Assembly: GCA_022450045.1 (NCBI GenBank)
Contig: JAKURD010000007.1
Span: 57,202-121,201 of the forward strand
DNA from: Gracilimonas sp.
GTDB taxonomy: Bacteria; Bacteroidota; Rhodothermia; Balneolales; Balneolaceae
DNA: 64,000 nt
Direction: 5' to 3'
The position numbers were made by a program, and so were the translations under genes. Below are positions 1-7,338 of the stretch, one piece after another. The notes under the pieces are model-generated. The model was not told where the DNA came from. It ran no database searches and saw only the letters and a program-made list of their open reading frames with translations. Each line of letters begins with the position of its first letter. Position 1 is the first letter of the stretch.

Positions 1-2
1 GT

Positions 3-353
3 GCATCGTATATAACTGGAATCCAGGATGCCGGTTATCCTGATATCACCCTTGATGAAATTATAGAGTTAGAAAATGCGGGGGTCAGTACTACATTCAC
101 GCGAATGATGGGTGAACTGGGGTATGAGCTTACGGTTCAGGATTTACTGGACCTTGAGCGGGGAAATGTAACGGCTTATTTCACCAGCAATATGCTGGAT
201 CTGGGATATACGCGGGAAGAGCTGACCAAGGAAAATCTTGTCAGAATGCGAAATATTAGCGTTACCCATCAGCAGGCTGAGCGGTTAATGAATGAAAGGG
301 GTGAAAGACTCACCGTTGATGAACTAATACGGAACCGGATCAGTAATCAATAG
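3..353 (+). CDS. C-terminal part of a GY/LT-repeat protein (5' end outside window)
   Basis: The reading frame is open from the left edge to the TAG at 351-353, so this is the tail of a longer gene rather than a small ORF starting at 105. It encodes about three degenerate 30-33-residue repeats of the form L-x-x-x-GY-x-x-LT-x-x-x-L-x-x-L-x-x-x-x-VT, for example around GYTREELTKENL and GERLTVDEL. From general knowledge, such repeats occur at the C-termini of Bacteroidota proteins that carry M56/BlaR1, zinc-finger anti-sigma or DUF4097 modules upstream. None of those modules is visible here, so the full architecture and function are unknown. Translation is convincing because the repeat periodicity is kept across the whole frame. 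Confidence 0.7.
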   Translation, partial: ASYITGIQDAGYPDITLDEIIELENAGVSTTFTRMMGELGYELTVQDLLDLERGNVTAYFTSNMLDLGYTREELTKENLVRMRNISVTHQQAERLMNERGERLTVDELIRNRISNQ

Positions 354-426
354 AGATAGATTAGCATTTGGAACAATTTACGTTCTGGCCACTACAAGTA
401 ATAAATACAAATAAAACATTGCTCAA

Positions 427-993
427 ATGAAAAAATTAGTTACATTTCTATCTTTAATGGCGATAACAGCACTTTTCTCACAAGCTTTCGCTCAACAATA
501 CTTAATCGAAAATGCCTCAGGGATAGGGCCAAAACTTGGATTCTATAAAGCCCCTGATGCTGAAGATGGCACCATGTTCATTGGCATCCAAACAAGATCC
601 AAAGGGAAATATTTCGGCGGAGAATTTTCGCTTGAGTACAGAGGGGAACAAAACTACAGCACAACCAATGGAGAGTTGACCATACGCCAGATACCGATCA
701 CCGGTTCGTTGATGCTATTTGCTCCTTTATCTGAGAACTTTGCCCCATATGGACTGGCAGGACTCGGCGCTTACTACACCTTTTATGATTACGACGGTGG
801 TTTTATTAATCCCGGTGATGATGCAGAGGTGAATGTAGGATACCATTTAGGGTTTGGAGCGGATCTGGCTGTCTCAGAATCGGCCGCTTTCAATGTCGAT
901 TATCGATATCTGTTCTTAGATGGGAATGACAGCATTCCTGAAAAAGAATTCAGCGGAAACGTACTTTCAGTCGGGCTCACATTTTATTTCTAA
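427..993 (+). CDS. outer-membrane beta-barrel protein (porin-family/OMP_b-brl-like)
   Basis: A 188-residue protein with a clear Sec signal peptide: MKK start, hydrophobic stretch, then AFA-QQ as likely cleavage site near residue 23. The mature part has alternating aromatic/polar strands rich in G, Y and F and ends in ...SVGLTFYF. A terminal aromatic after a beta strand is typical of BAM-assembled outer-membrane proteins. The length fits an eight-stranded OmpA/OmpW-like barrel. No ligand is suggested by the sequence. It is monocistronic: a strong terminator follows 22 bp after the stop. Confidence 0.8.
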   Translation: MKKLVTFLSLMAITALFSQAFAQQYLIENASGIGPKLGFYKAPDAEDGTMFIGIQTRSKGKYFGGEFSLEYRGEQNYSTTNGELTIRQIPITGSLMLFAPLSENFAPYGLAGLGAYYTFYDYDGGFINPGDDAEVNVGYHLGFGADLAVSESAAFNVDYRYLFLDGNDSIPEKEFSGNVLSVGLTFYF

Positions 994-1014
994 GCTGAAA
1001 AAGCCTTATTTTAA

Positions 1015-1048
1015 AATCCCGCATCCAAACCGATGCGGGATTTTTTTT
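1015..1048 (+). terminator. rho-independent terminator after the barrel gene
   Basis: An 11-bp perfect stem (1015-1025 with 1032-1042, AATCCCGCATC and its complement) and a 6-nt loop are followed by a run of eight T. Confidence 0.9.
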
Positions 1049-1073
1049 GAATTAAATCACCCACAGAGCTACA

Positions 1074-1997
1074 ATGGCGGAAATCATCCTCCCAGAAGTT
1101 GAATTGAATATCTACTCACCCAAAGATCCGACCGAGATCACGGTCGTTGAAAATTACGTTTGCACAAAAGAAAGCAGCCCAAACTTTGTGCGTCATGTCA
1201 CTTTTGATGTTTCAGGAACTGATCTGGAGGGGCGGGTAAGAATCGGGCAATCCATAGGGATCTTGCCTCCCGGTGAAGATGAACGGGGCAAACCCCACAA
1301 GCTAAGGCTGTATTCTGTTTCCTCGCCAACAGCGGGAGAAGGGGGAGAACCACACCTGATATCCACTACGGTTAAAAGAACCATCGAAGAGCTGGATGGC
1401 AAATTATACATGGGAGTTTGCTCAAATTATCTTGCAGATCTAAAACCCGGCGATAAAGTTAAAGCTACGGGCCCAAGCGGAAAAAGATTTTTACTTCCTG
1501 AAAACGAAAGGGATTTCAACTATGTATTCTTTGCTACGGGAACAGGAATCGCTCCTTTCCGGGGCATGATCATGGAGCTACTGGAATCTGATTATGAGGG
1601 GAAGATCGTGCTCGTTTTTGGTGCGGCATATAGAACAGACCTCATCTACCCCGATTATTTCATGGAGATGGAAAAGAAGCACGATAACTTCAGATATATT
1701 GCAAAAATATCCCGGGAAGACCGTCGCCCGGATGGCTCTAAATACTATGTTCAAACAGCCATCGAGGATGAAGAAGAAATATTGGACCCGATCTTTAGTA
1801 AGGAAAATACACTGGTTTATATCTGTGGGATCAAAGGGATGGAAGCAGGGATCTACAAGAGCCTGGCTAAAAAAGGGTTTTCAGAATACCTGCTGCTCAA
1901 AGGCGACTATGTGGATATGGATCCCGATGATTGGGATTGGGAAGAAATGCGCCGAAATGTAAAGCCCGGTCCCCGCACTTTCGAGGAAGTATATTAG
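1074..1997 (+). CDS. ferredoxin--NADP(+) reductase, plant type
   Basis: A 307-residue FAD-dependent oxidoreductase. The FAD-binding motif RLYSVSSP lies near residues 78-85 and the NADP-binding loop GTGIAPFRGM near 156-165, followed by a CGIKGMEAGI nucleotide-binding segment. The protein ends in ...FEEVY; a C-terminal Tyr is the residue that stacks on the flavin in plant-type FNRs. It should move electrons between NADPH and ferredoxin in the cytoplasm. The ATG at 1074 lies 26 bp past the preceding terminator's T-run, so it probably has its own promoter. It converges on a DUF502 gene. No ferredoxin gene is adjacent, so the partner is not identified. Confidence 0.88.
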   Translation: MAEIILPEVELNIYSPKDPTEITVVENYVCTKESSPNFVRHVTFDVSGTDLEGRVRIGQSIGILPPGEDERGKPHKLRLYSVSSPTAGEGGEPHLISTTVKRTIEELDGKLYMGVCSNYLADLKPGDKVKATGPSGKRFLLPENERDFNYVFFATGTGIAPFRGMIMELLESDYEGKIVLVFGAAYRTDLIYPDYFMEMEKKHDNFRYIAKISREDRRPDGSKYYVQTAIEDEEEILDPIFSKENTLVYICGIKGMEAGIYKSLAKKGFSEYLLLKGDYVDMDPDDWDWEEMRRNVKPGPRTFEEVY

Positions 1998-2016
1998 ATT
2001 TTGAATGGATATTCAG

Positions 2017-2589
2017 TTAGGAATGAATTTTGGTCACCCCTCCTGAAACCACAAAACGCATGAAATTAGTAGGATCCGTTTTGATCGGGGTGATCTTGTC
2101 TCTGGGTACGATATATAAATTTCCGGAGACGTTATAAGAGTGCGGGCAATAAACAGCAACTTCATCTTCCAGACCAAAATGCTTTAGCGATTCTTCAGTA
2201 ATAAATCCGAAGCGTTTCATCCCTGCCGGTTCACTGAATTCTACATAGACTGGTTTTTTGAATTTCTTCTTATCGCCTACAAAAGCTTCGGTCAGATCTT
2301 TAAGGGAAGAATATACAATATTGATCAGCGGTGTCTTCGTCATCATTTTTTCGAACAGATACACAATTGGCTTTGCGAATGTCTGGGTCATGATAAAACC
2401 AAAAAAGGTGATAAGAAGAAAACCCGTTAGGATCCCAAGTCCGGGAATTTCGTATGTAAACCAGCTGAACAGCAGATTGTTAAAAAGGTCGTTCATCCAA
2501 ATGAGTGTAGAATACACAACATACCCGGTTACAAAAAGTGGGAGAATGATTAGCATTCCGCGGAAAAAATAATTCAGAATTGTTTTCAT
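2017..2589 (-). CDS. DUF502 family membrane protein
   Basis: A 190-residue protein with two hydrophobic helices (about residues 8-30 and 50-70) followed by a soluble domain. The order TGYVVY...PGLGILTGFLLI...TPLINIVYSSLKDL...YIVPRDKI matches the DUF502 family of bacterial inner-membrane proteins. The biochemical function of this family is not established. The gene converges on the ferredoxin reductase gene with only 19 bp between stops and no obvious terminator. Confidence 0.85.
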   Translation of the reverse strand: MKTILNYFFRGMLIILPLFVTGYVVYSTLIWMNDLFNNLLFSWFTYEIPGLGILTGFLLITFFGFIMTQTFAKPIVYLFEKMMTKTPLINIVYSSLKDLTEAFVGDKKKFKKPVYVEFSEPAGMKRFGFITEESLKHFGLEDEVAVYCPHSYNVSGNLYIVPRDKITPIKTDPTNFMRFVVSGGVTKIHS

Positions 2590-2797
2590 AATAGCTCAGA
2601 TGATTTTGATTTCAGGTGAATCTACTATTTAAACATAAAAGATGTGAACGCTCATTGTTAGCTTTGAGATTTGATGCCGTACTTATCAATGATCGATTAG
2701 CGAATTTTGAACCAGATTAGGTTCATTTTGAGCCTGCACCGATTCCTATGGCGTAGTTACCTAACAAGTTTAAATCTTTACTGGTGTTTTAGCCAGG

Positions 2798-2853
2798 AAA
2801 TTTCTCCTCCTTGTAAGAAATCAGGAGGAGGATGGATGTTGCCAGGAAGTAGA
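2798..2853. repeat. dispersed CTCCTCC/GGAGGAG hairpin element, copy 1
   Basis: CTCCTCC at 2804-2810 pairs with GGAGGAG at 2824-2830. The flanks (tttctcctcc, atgttgccagg) closely match a second copy at 6579-6633. It lies between two divergently placed membrane-protein genes and codes for nothing convincing. The rest of the 288-bp gap shows no gene. Confidence 0.6.
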
Positions 2854-2877
2854 GCGCGTTCCTGCAAGCTTGCTCGT

Positions 2878-3483
2878 TCAGTGCCTTTTCTTTGATTGAT
2901 CTGCGAATAACCGGTCAACTATCTTCGTTGCTGAATTATCTTCAGCAGCATAGTGAAACAACATAGCTGCCACTACAAACGCCGTAATGAAGAATCCGTT
3001 TATAGCAAGGATCTCATACACAGAACTTGCCGGTACCTCAGCCATTCCCGTTAAAAGTGCAGCTATGGTAATTATTGCCTGTATTGCTGCCATGGAACAT
3101 AAGGTAATTATCATCCCATTAGCTTTAAAACGCGCAATAAAAGCGCCCATTACTCCAACACCTATCACAAGGAAATACAGTAAATTGAACGCGTTATTTT
3201 CGGAACCAATGAGACCAACTGCAAGGTTACTCCAAATAAGGAAGAGACCGGTTAAAAGCGCAAACCCAACAGCTACCCTGTAAGCAATTCTTTTGGACTT
3301 CCGAGTGATCAAGTTATAGGTAATTCCGGTTCCAAAGATCATTATCCCTGCTAAAATAAAATCAGAAAGAGTCCATATCACATCTTCTGAAAATCTCATT
3401 GCTATGAAAGGTATCAGTAATAGTAATCCGGTTACGATAGCCGGATAGGTGAAAGCTTTGGATAAATTTTGTTCTGTATTCAT
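2878..3483 (-). CDS. polytopic membrane protein, uncharacterised
   Basis: A 201-residue very hydrophobic protein with about six predicted transmembrane helices, starting after a short hydrophilic N-terminus (MNTEQNLSKAF). I recognise no domain or catalytic motif. It lies 59 bp from the start codon side of the same-strand DUF4153 gene, so the two may be co-transcribed with the regulator cluster upstream. Codon use and hydrophobic periodicity support a real gene. Confidence 0.72.
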   Translation of the reverse strand: MNTEQNLSKAFTYPAIVTGLLLLIPFIAMRFSEDVIWTLSDFILAGIMIFGTGITYNLITRKSKRIAYRVAVGFALLTGLFLIWSNLAVGLIGSENNAFNLLYFLVIGVGVMGAFIARFKANGMIITLCSMAAIQAIITIAALLTGMAEVPASSVYEILAINGFFITAFVVAAMLFHYAAEDNSATKIVDRLFADQSKKRH

Positions 3484-3542
3484 GGTTGTTACCTGTATTA
3501 TGTTTGTATTTAAAAGACAATTATTAAACGGTTGTTATAGTA

Positions 3543-4652
3543 TTATTTAAAGCCGAATAAGAGCGGGAAGATGATCACAACAATCGCTGCCCAGACTGCA
3601 TAAACCAGCAGATAATCGGTTTGCCATTTTTCAAGAGCCTGAAATGATGAATCACCGCTCAAAAAACGGATGTACAGTGCTGCGGACCAGATCAGATTAA
3701 CCAGAAGGATCAAATTCATGCCAAGAGCGGCCACTCTGTTGGGGGTGAAACCGAACTCTGCAATGCGTTCAGAGATTCCCCAGAGTGCGACGGCATCAGC
3801 CAGTAAGGCACTTACCACCAGTACAACCTGTACCACATCAAATGCACCGGGAGAAGCTTCAGCGTCTCGGGCAGAAATGGAGTAGATAAGAAGGCATAGA
3901 ACCACAACCAGCAGCAGATCAAAAGCGATGAGCACGTTTCGATCCATGATCAACTCATTTCCTGTAAAGAGGAGAGTTCCCAGGAAGGCGATGATCACGA
4001 TGGCAAAAAGAGGGGAGAAGAGTTTAGCCAGTACCGGGGCAAAATTCTCAGCAATATTGTTTCTGATTTTTACCAACCACACAGCAATGATGACGGCTCC
4101 GGTCGCACCACAAGGCAACAACCAAGATTCAAAGACCGGCTCAATATCAATATCGATAGTTCCAAAGATCAGCGCCATGAATCCGGTTAGAACACCGCCC
4201 CCAAGAACAATAAGCACATAGTAGATAAACAGCTCGCCGGAAAAGCGAATGAACTCCATACGCCCGTTATCCAGAAACCACGTTCCTCCCGTAAATGCTA
4301 TCCCTACAATCAACCACAGTGCTACGGGCAGGTGTAAGGCTGAAAGTAATTCGGTATCTCCACCTTGTTCGAAAGGATAAATATTGGCGAAGATCACAGC
4401 CACAATAAATGCAGAAGCCAAAAGGATAAGAGGGCGGAATTTAAGATTCCGCTTCCACACAAAATAGACGGTCAAAAGAGGAAGCACAAAGAAACTCATA
4501 TTTCGAATATAGAAATTCTCGTTCTGATCCAGATCAAGCCCAAATAGCGAAGGAAGTTTTATGAGTATGGCTGCCGCAATTGCCAAACTAAAGGCGATAA
4601 TTGCCTCTTTAAGAGCGTTTTTGTCGTAGTACTGTTGGAAAGTCGTTGTCAT
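3543..4652 (-). CDS. DUF4153-family membrane protein
   Basis: A 369-residue protein with about ten transmembrane helices. The C-terminal segment GFTPNRVAALGMNLILLVNL is the hallmark of the DUF4153/DUF4173 family (a GLTPNR-like motif before a long helix). The function of the family is not established. The gene is the fourth of a minus-strand series (membrane protein, HTH_27 regulator, small membrane protein, DUF4153), a recurrent neighbourhood in Bacteroidota. This suggests the regulator controls the membrane proteins. The intergenic distance upstream is 83 bp to the end of the small frameshifted gene. Confidence 0.82.
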   Translation of the reverse strand: MTTTFQQYYDKNALKEAIIAFSLAIAAAILIKLPSLFGLDLDQNENFYIRNMSFFVLPLLTVYFVWKRNLKFRPLILLASAFIVAVIFANIYPFEQGGDTELLSALHLPVALWLIVGIAFTGGTWFLDNGRMEFIRFSGELFIYYVLIVLGGGVLTGFMALIFGTIDIDIEPVFESWLLPCGATGAVIIAVWLVKIRNNIAENFAPVLAKLFSPLFAIVIIAFLGTLLFTGNELIMDRNVLIAFDLLLVVVLCLLIYSISARDAEASPGAFDVVQVVLVVSALLADAVALWGISERIAEFGFTPNRVAALGMNLILLVNLIWSAALYIRFLSGDSSFQALEKWQTDYLLVYAVWAAIVVIIFPLLFGFK

Positions 4653-4735
4653 TTTAGGTAATTGAATATTTCATATTGAAAGAACTTTGAATTACAAAGT
4701 AGTCGGTTAAATTTTTTTGACTTCTATTAAATATG

Positions 4736-4922
4736 TTAAGAACGAATTTTAGATTGGGTGAAGAAATACCACCCGGTTCCGATTACGATTAGTGCGAGTG
4801 GAAGTGCACCCGGTTCGTCCTCAACTACGATCATAAAGGTTACCAGAACGAGACCGATAAATATGGTCAAGAGTGATAGCAGCTTGTACAGAATTCAGCT
4901 TTTTCAATAGATGTGTTTTCAT
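4736..4922 (-). pseudogene. small membrane protein gene with apparent frameshift
   Basis: An ATG at 4922 lies two bases after the stop of the upstream HTH gene (TAA-CT-ATG), as expected for translational coupling. Its frame reads MKTHLLKKLNS and then runs to a stop within about 34 codons. In the next frame the same DNA encodes a convincing membrane tail from YKLLSLLTIFIGLVL through EDEPGALPLALIVIGTGWYFF to KIRS and TAA at 4736. That second frame has no usable start after an in-frame TGA. The distance from ATG to final TAA is 187 bp, one base off a multiple of three. The simplest reading is one indel near 4885-4895, either a real mutation or a sequence error. Intact, it would encode about 61 residues with one or two helices. 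Confidence 0.65.
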
Positions 4923-4924
4923 AG

Positions 4925-5224
4925 TTATTTTTGTGATTTAATGATCGATTCCAGGACTTTGAGATGTTGGTTAAACGCTTTTTTCCCTTCCGGCGTCATG
5001 GTGTAACTGGTGTTGGGTTTATTGTCGATGAAGGATTTTTCTACTTCCACAAATCCTTCCTGTTCCAGCTTTTTTATGTGTGTAGCCAGGTTTCCGTCGG
5101 TCACTTCCAGGAATTCCCTCAGAGAGGTAAAATCCAGAGAATCGTTAACGGCCAGGGCTGACATGATCCCAAGCCTTACCCGGTTTTCAAATGCTTTATG
5201 TAGATCGTCGAATGATATGTTCAT
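4925..5224 (-). CDS. winged-helix transcriptional regulator (HTH_27/ArsR-like)
   Basis: A 99-residue protein consisting of a single winged helix-turn-helix: FENRVRLGIMSALAVN (helix 1), DFTSLREFLEVTDGNLATHIKKLEQEGFVEV (HTH and recognition helix), then a wing with YTMTPEGKKAF. This fits the HTH_27 (MarR/PadR-like) group that often sits beside membrane proteins in Bacteroidota. It has no metal-binding cysteines. The start ATG lies 6 bp after the stop of the upstream membrane-protein gene and the stop is 2 bp before the next ATG, so it is mid-operon and may be autoregulatory. Confidence 0.85.
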   Translation of the reverse strand: MNISFDDLHKAFENRVRLGIMSALAVNDSLDFTSLREFLEVTDGNLATHIKKLEQEGFVEVEKSFIDNKPNTSYTMTPEGKKAFNQHLKVLESIIKSQK

Positions 5225-5230
5225 TGTGAA

Positions 5231-5836
5231 TTACCGCTCGAACCTGAAGTACATATAAATCCCGTACACAATATGAACCAATCCGAATCCGATGGCCCAG
5301 AAAAGAAGTCCATAGCTGATAAAGGCTGCATTCAATAAACCAAGGATCATTTGCACAAAACCCATGATCCTCACCTCCTTGATTGAATAAGATCCAGCAT
5401 TGTATAATGCGAATCCGTAAAACAGAAGGGTTAATGGAGCGATCAATCCGAGAAGTCCATATGGGATGATAAGCATGATCAAAATTCCCCCGGTTAATAA
5501 CGGGACAGCCATGCTGGTCAACAATCTTCGGGAGGTGACATTCCAAGCTTTATTATCCTGTTTTTTAGCTTTCCTTCGGGAGTCCAGAAGGGCGCTTATC
5601 AGGGAAAGGAAGAGAACTCCGGTTGCTGTTAATATGATGTTGGTCAGATCCGGGTAGCTATAAAAGATCTCATCCGGGTGAAACTCAAGAACGCTGTAAG
5701 CGATCCATGCACCGGCCAGTGCATAAATTCCGGCTAATATTCCCGCCCAACCGGAAAGCGATAAAAATTTTGAAGACCGCTCCATCATGGAACGTATCTC
5801 TGCAATATCCTGAATGTAGTCTTGCTCTTTTTTCAT
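5231..5836 (-). CDS. six-helix membrane protein preceding the HTH regulator
   Basis: A 201-residue protein with a polar N-terminal helix (EQDYIQDIAEIRSMMERSSKF) followed by about six transmembrane helices. The N-terminal pattern IRSMMERS-x-x-F-x-x-LSGW-x-G is seen in uncharacterised Bacteroidota proteins encoded next to HTH_27 regulators. It is the first gene of the minus-strand operon with the regulator (6-bp gap). No enzymatic motif is visible. A sensor or partner role for the regulator is only a guess from context. Confidence 0.75.
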   Translation of the reverse strand: MKKEQDYIQDIAEIRSMMERSSKFLSLSGWAGILAGIYALAGAWIAYSVLEFHPDEIFYSYPDLTNIILTATGVLFLSLISALLDSRRKAKKQDNKAWNVTSRRLLTSMAVPLLTGGILIMLIIPYGLLGLIAPLTLLFYGFALYNAGSYSIKEVRIMGFVQMILGLLNAAFISYGLLFWAIGFGLVHIVYGIYMYFRFER

Positions 5837-5909
5837 GCAAAGTACTTTTTATTTCAAAGTAAGTATGAATTTTTTGTTTTGCAATAGTGAGGCGGAATAA
5901 ATTTTTGGT

Positions 5910-6254
5910 ATGGAACGCGGGTGATACGGATTGGGCGGATCATCACGGATTATATTAACCATAGGTATTAGCGTAAGCATTATGCTTGTGCGATGTTGTA
6001 TTAGGGTTGATAGCCACTTTCGGGCAGGTCTGAAGACCTTGGCTTGTTTTTTATCGTGCCACTTGTCTTTTATCCAAAACGAACCAATAGATCGAGAAAA
6101 CACACAGATGTCACGCTTCCCAAACACATATTAGTTTGTTGCTAAAGACGATTCAAGAGCTATCTATTCGCGAATCGGTCCATCGCATATTGTCCATCGC
6201 ATTTCAACCACTCCTCAGCGATCATCTGCCTGATCCGTTTCATCCGTGTTCTAT
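5910..6254. repeat. GGAACGCGG long imperfect palindrome, copy 1 (expanded loop)
   Basis: The left arm at 5910-5950 (ATGGAACGCGGGTGATACGG...) is imperfectly complementary to the right arm at 6207-6254, which ends ...CATCCGTGTTCTAT. About 255 bp of unrelated sequence separates the arms, far more than in the copy at 10951, so this copy may carry an insertion in its loop. Confidence 0.6.
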
Positions 6255-6466
6255 TCGATAGTTTTATTAAGACTATGTTAACTGCCTTTATAGATTCTCA
6301 GGTTAATTTTGTCTTGATCCCCGATTGTAGGGCAGGCACCTTACCAAAAGATCAAGGCTGTCAAATTTTGTTCGGCGTTCGCGATGATTTGTTGCATCAT
6401 CCTCACTTAATCCGGGCAAAATTCTAAGGCCGATAGGAACGTTGAACAAAGAAGTATTAAGTAGTC

Positions 6467-6486
6467 ATTCCTGCGGAGGCAGGAAT
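6467..6486. repeat. ATTCCTGC-GGAG-GCAGGAAT hairpin
   Basis: A perfect 8-bp stem with a GGAG tetraloop. A related hairpin with the same loop and a partly different stem is at 23768-23787. Confidence 0.55.
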
Positions 6487-6578
6487 CTAATTGTTTGAAC
6501 AACGGATTAAACGAAATATGGGATTCTACAGATTTTTACGATTCTTTGGCAAATATTTACTCCAGTGCTAACCAAAGA

Positions 6579-6633
6579 GTTTCTCCTCCCTGAAGGAGAT
6601 CAAGAGGAGGGCAAATGTCGCCAAGCATTAGTC
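6579..6633. repeat. dispersed CTCCTCC/GAGGAGG hairpin element, copy 2
   Basis: CTCCTCC at 6583-6589 pairs with GAGGAGG at 6604-6610. It shares flanks with the copy at 2798-2853 (tttctcctcc upstream, atgt-gcca-g downstream). Confidence 0.55.
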
Positions 6634-6656
6634 TGTTTTAATAAATAACGTGAATT

Positions 6657-6950
6657 CGAGATAAAGAATTTTAAAAGGCTATAAGATCCATCTGATCAAT
6701 GATCCAGGGGTCTGGTGTTGGATTAAGATAAGGAAAAGACGCAGGTGCCTAAATCAAACAAACGGTCAGATGGACTTGGAGCCATCAGACCGAGGAGCTG
6801 GTTACACATTCCCGGATTCGATCTGATGGATTACCCATCTGATCGATGGGGCAGGCGCAGGATGTTGGTTTAGGCTGAGAACAAGCTTTTGTGCCCAAAT
6901 CCAACAATCGGTCAGACGAACTTGGAGCCGGCAGACCGTGACTGAAAGGC
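6657..6950 (+). repeat. structured CGGTC-hairpin repeat (type A), copy 1
   Basis: It begins with CGAGATAAAGAATT and contains three hairpin-forming segments. 6763-6792 is CGGTC-A-GATGG, an 8-nt loop, then CCATC-A-GACCG. 6819-6845 is CGATC-T-GATGG, a 5-nt loop, then CCATC-T-GATCG. 6910-6939 is a diverged duplicate of the first. Matching copies lie at 23526-23745 (same strand) and 55059-55240 (opposite strand). Confidence 0.75.
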
Positions 6951-7338
6951 TTTAACGATGATAATTATCTCAAACTGATGTTAAATAAGTGGTTTATTCC
7001 CGACCCTCTGGGTTGGAAAGATTGATAAAATTTGCGGAGCAAATTCGGGTTAATACCCCGAGGACTCTGCCCCGGGGTAGTTTATTAAGCTTAACTCTAA
7101 TTCCTTGCTTTCTGACTTTATGGGAGTGAATATCCGCCACAGGCGTGCCTTCTACAGAATATTGAACAGAGGAATATTGAATAATGAAGTGGTCGGGGTT
7201 GACATTTCCCCCGAAAAGATGCCTATGGCACAACGGGGTGTTGGGAACGAGAATGAATAATTAACCATATTTTGCTGATTTTCAGAAGTCCAAAAAAAAA
7301 CTACTATCTAATGATCTGAATCAGCTTAGCAAATCCCA

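Larger units (their letters stand above)
5837..7338. other. 1.5-kb gene-free region of decayed palindromic repeats
   Basis: No convincing gene lies between the operon promoter side at 5836 and the membrane protein at 7339. The region holds a GGAACGCGG palindrome (5910-6254), an ATTCCTGC hairpin (6467-6486), a CTCCTCC element (6579-6633) and a long copy of the CGGTC-hairpin repeat (6657-6950). About 280 bp of low-complexity, remnant-like DNA follows (6960-7250). Short ORFs here have implausible composition and look like translated repeat DNA. It may be an accumulation site for mobile palindromes or the remains of lost genes. Confidence 0.6.

Noticed and set aside
2707-2895. 62-residue plus-strand ORF upstream of 2878
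   Set aside because: Runs through a hairpin repeat and into the 3' end of the opposite-strand membrane gene; Cys/Trp/Ser-rich noise.
5849-6134. Overlapping ORFs on both strands within the GGAACGCGG palindrome
   Set aside because: They exist only because both arms of an imperfect palindrome are open; no protein-like composition.
6994-7233. 79-residue minus-strand ORF in the repeat-rich gap
   Set aside because: The peptide reads like translated repeat DNA (IIQYSSVQYS, LPRGRV), lacks a start context and overlaps low-complexity sequence. Kept as intergenic.
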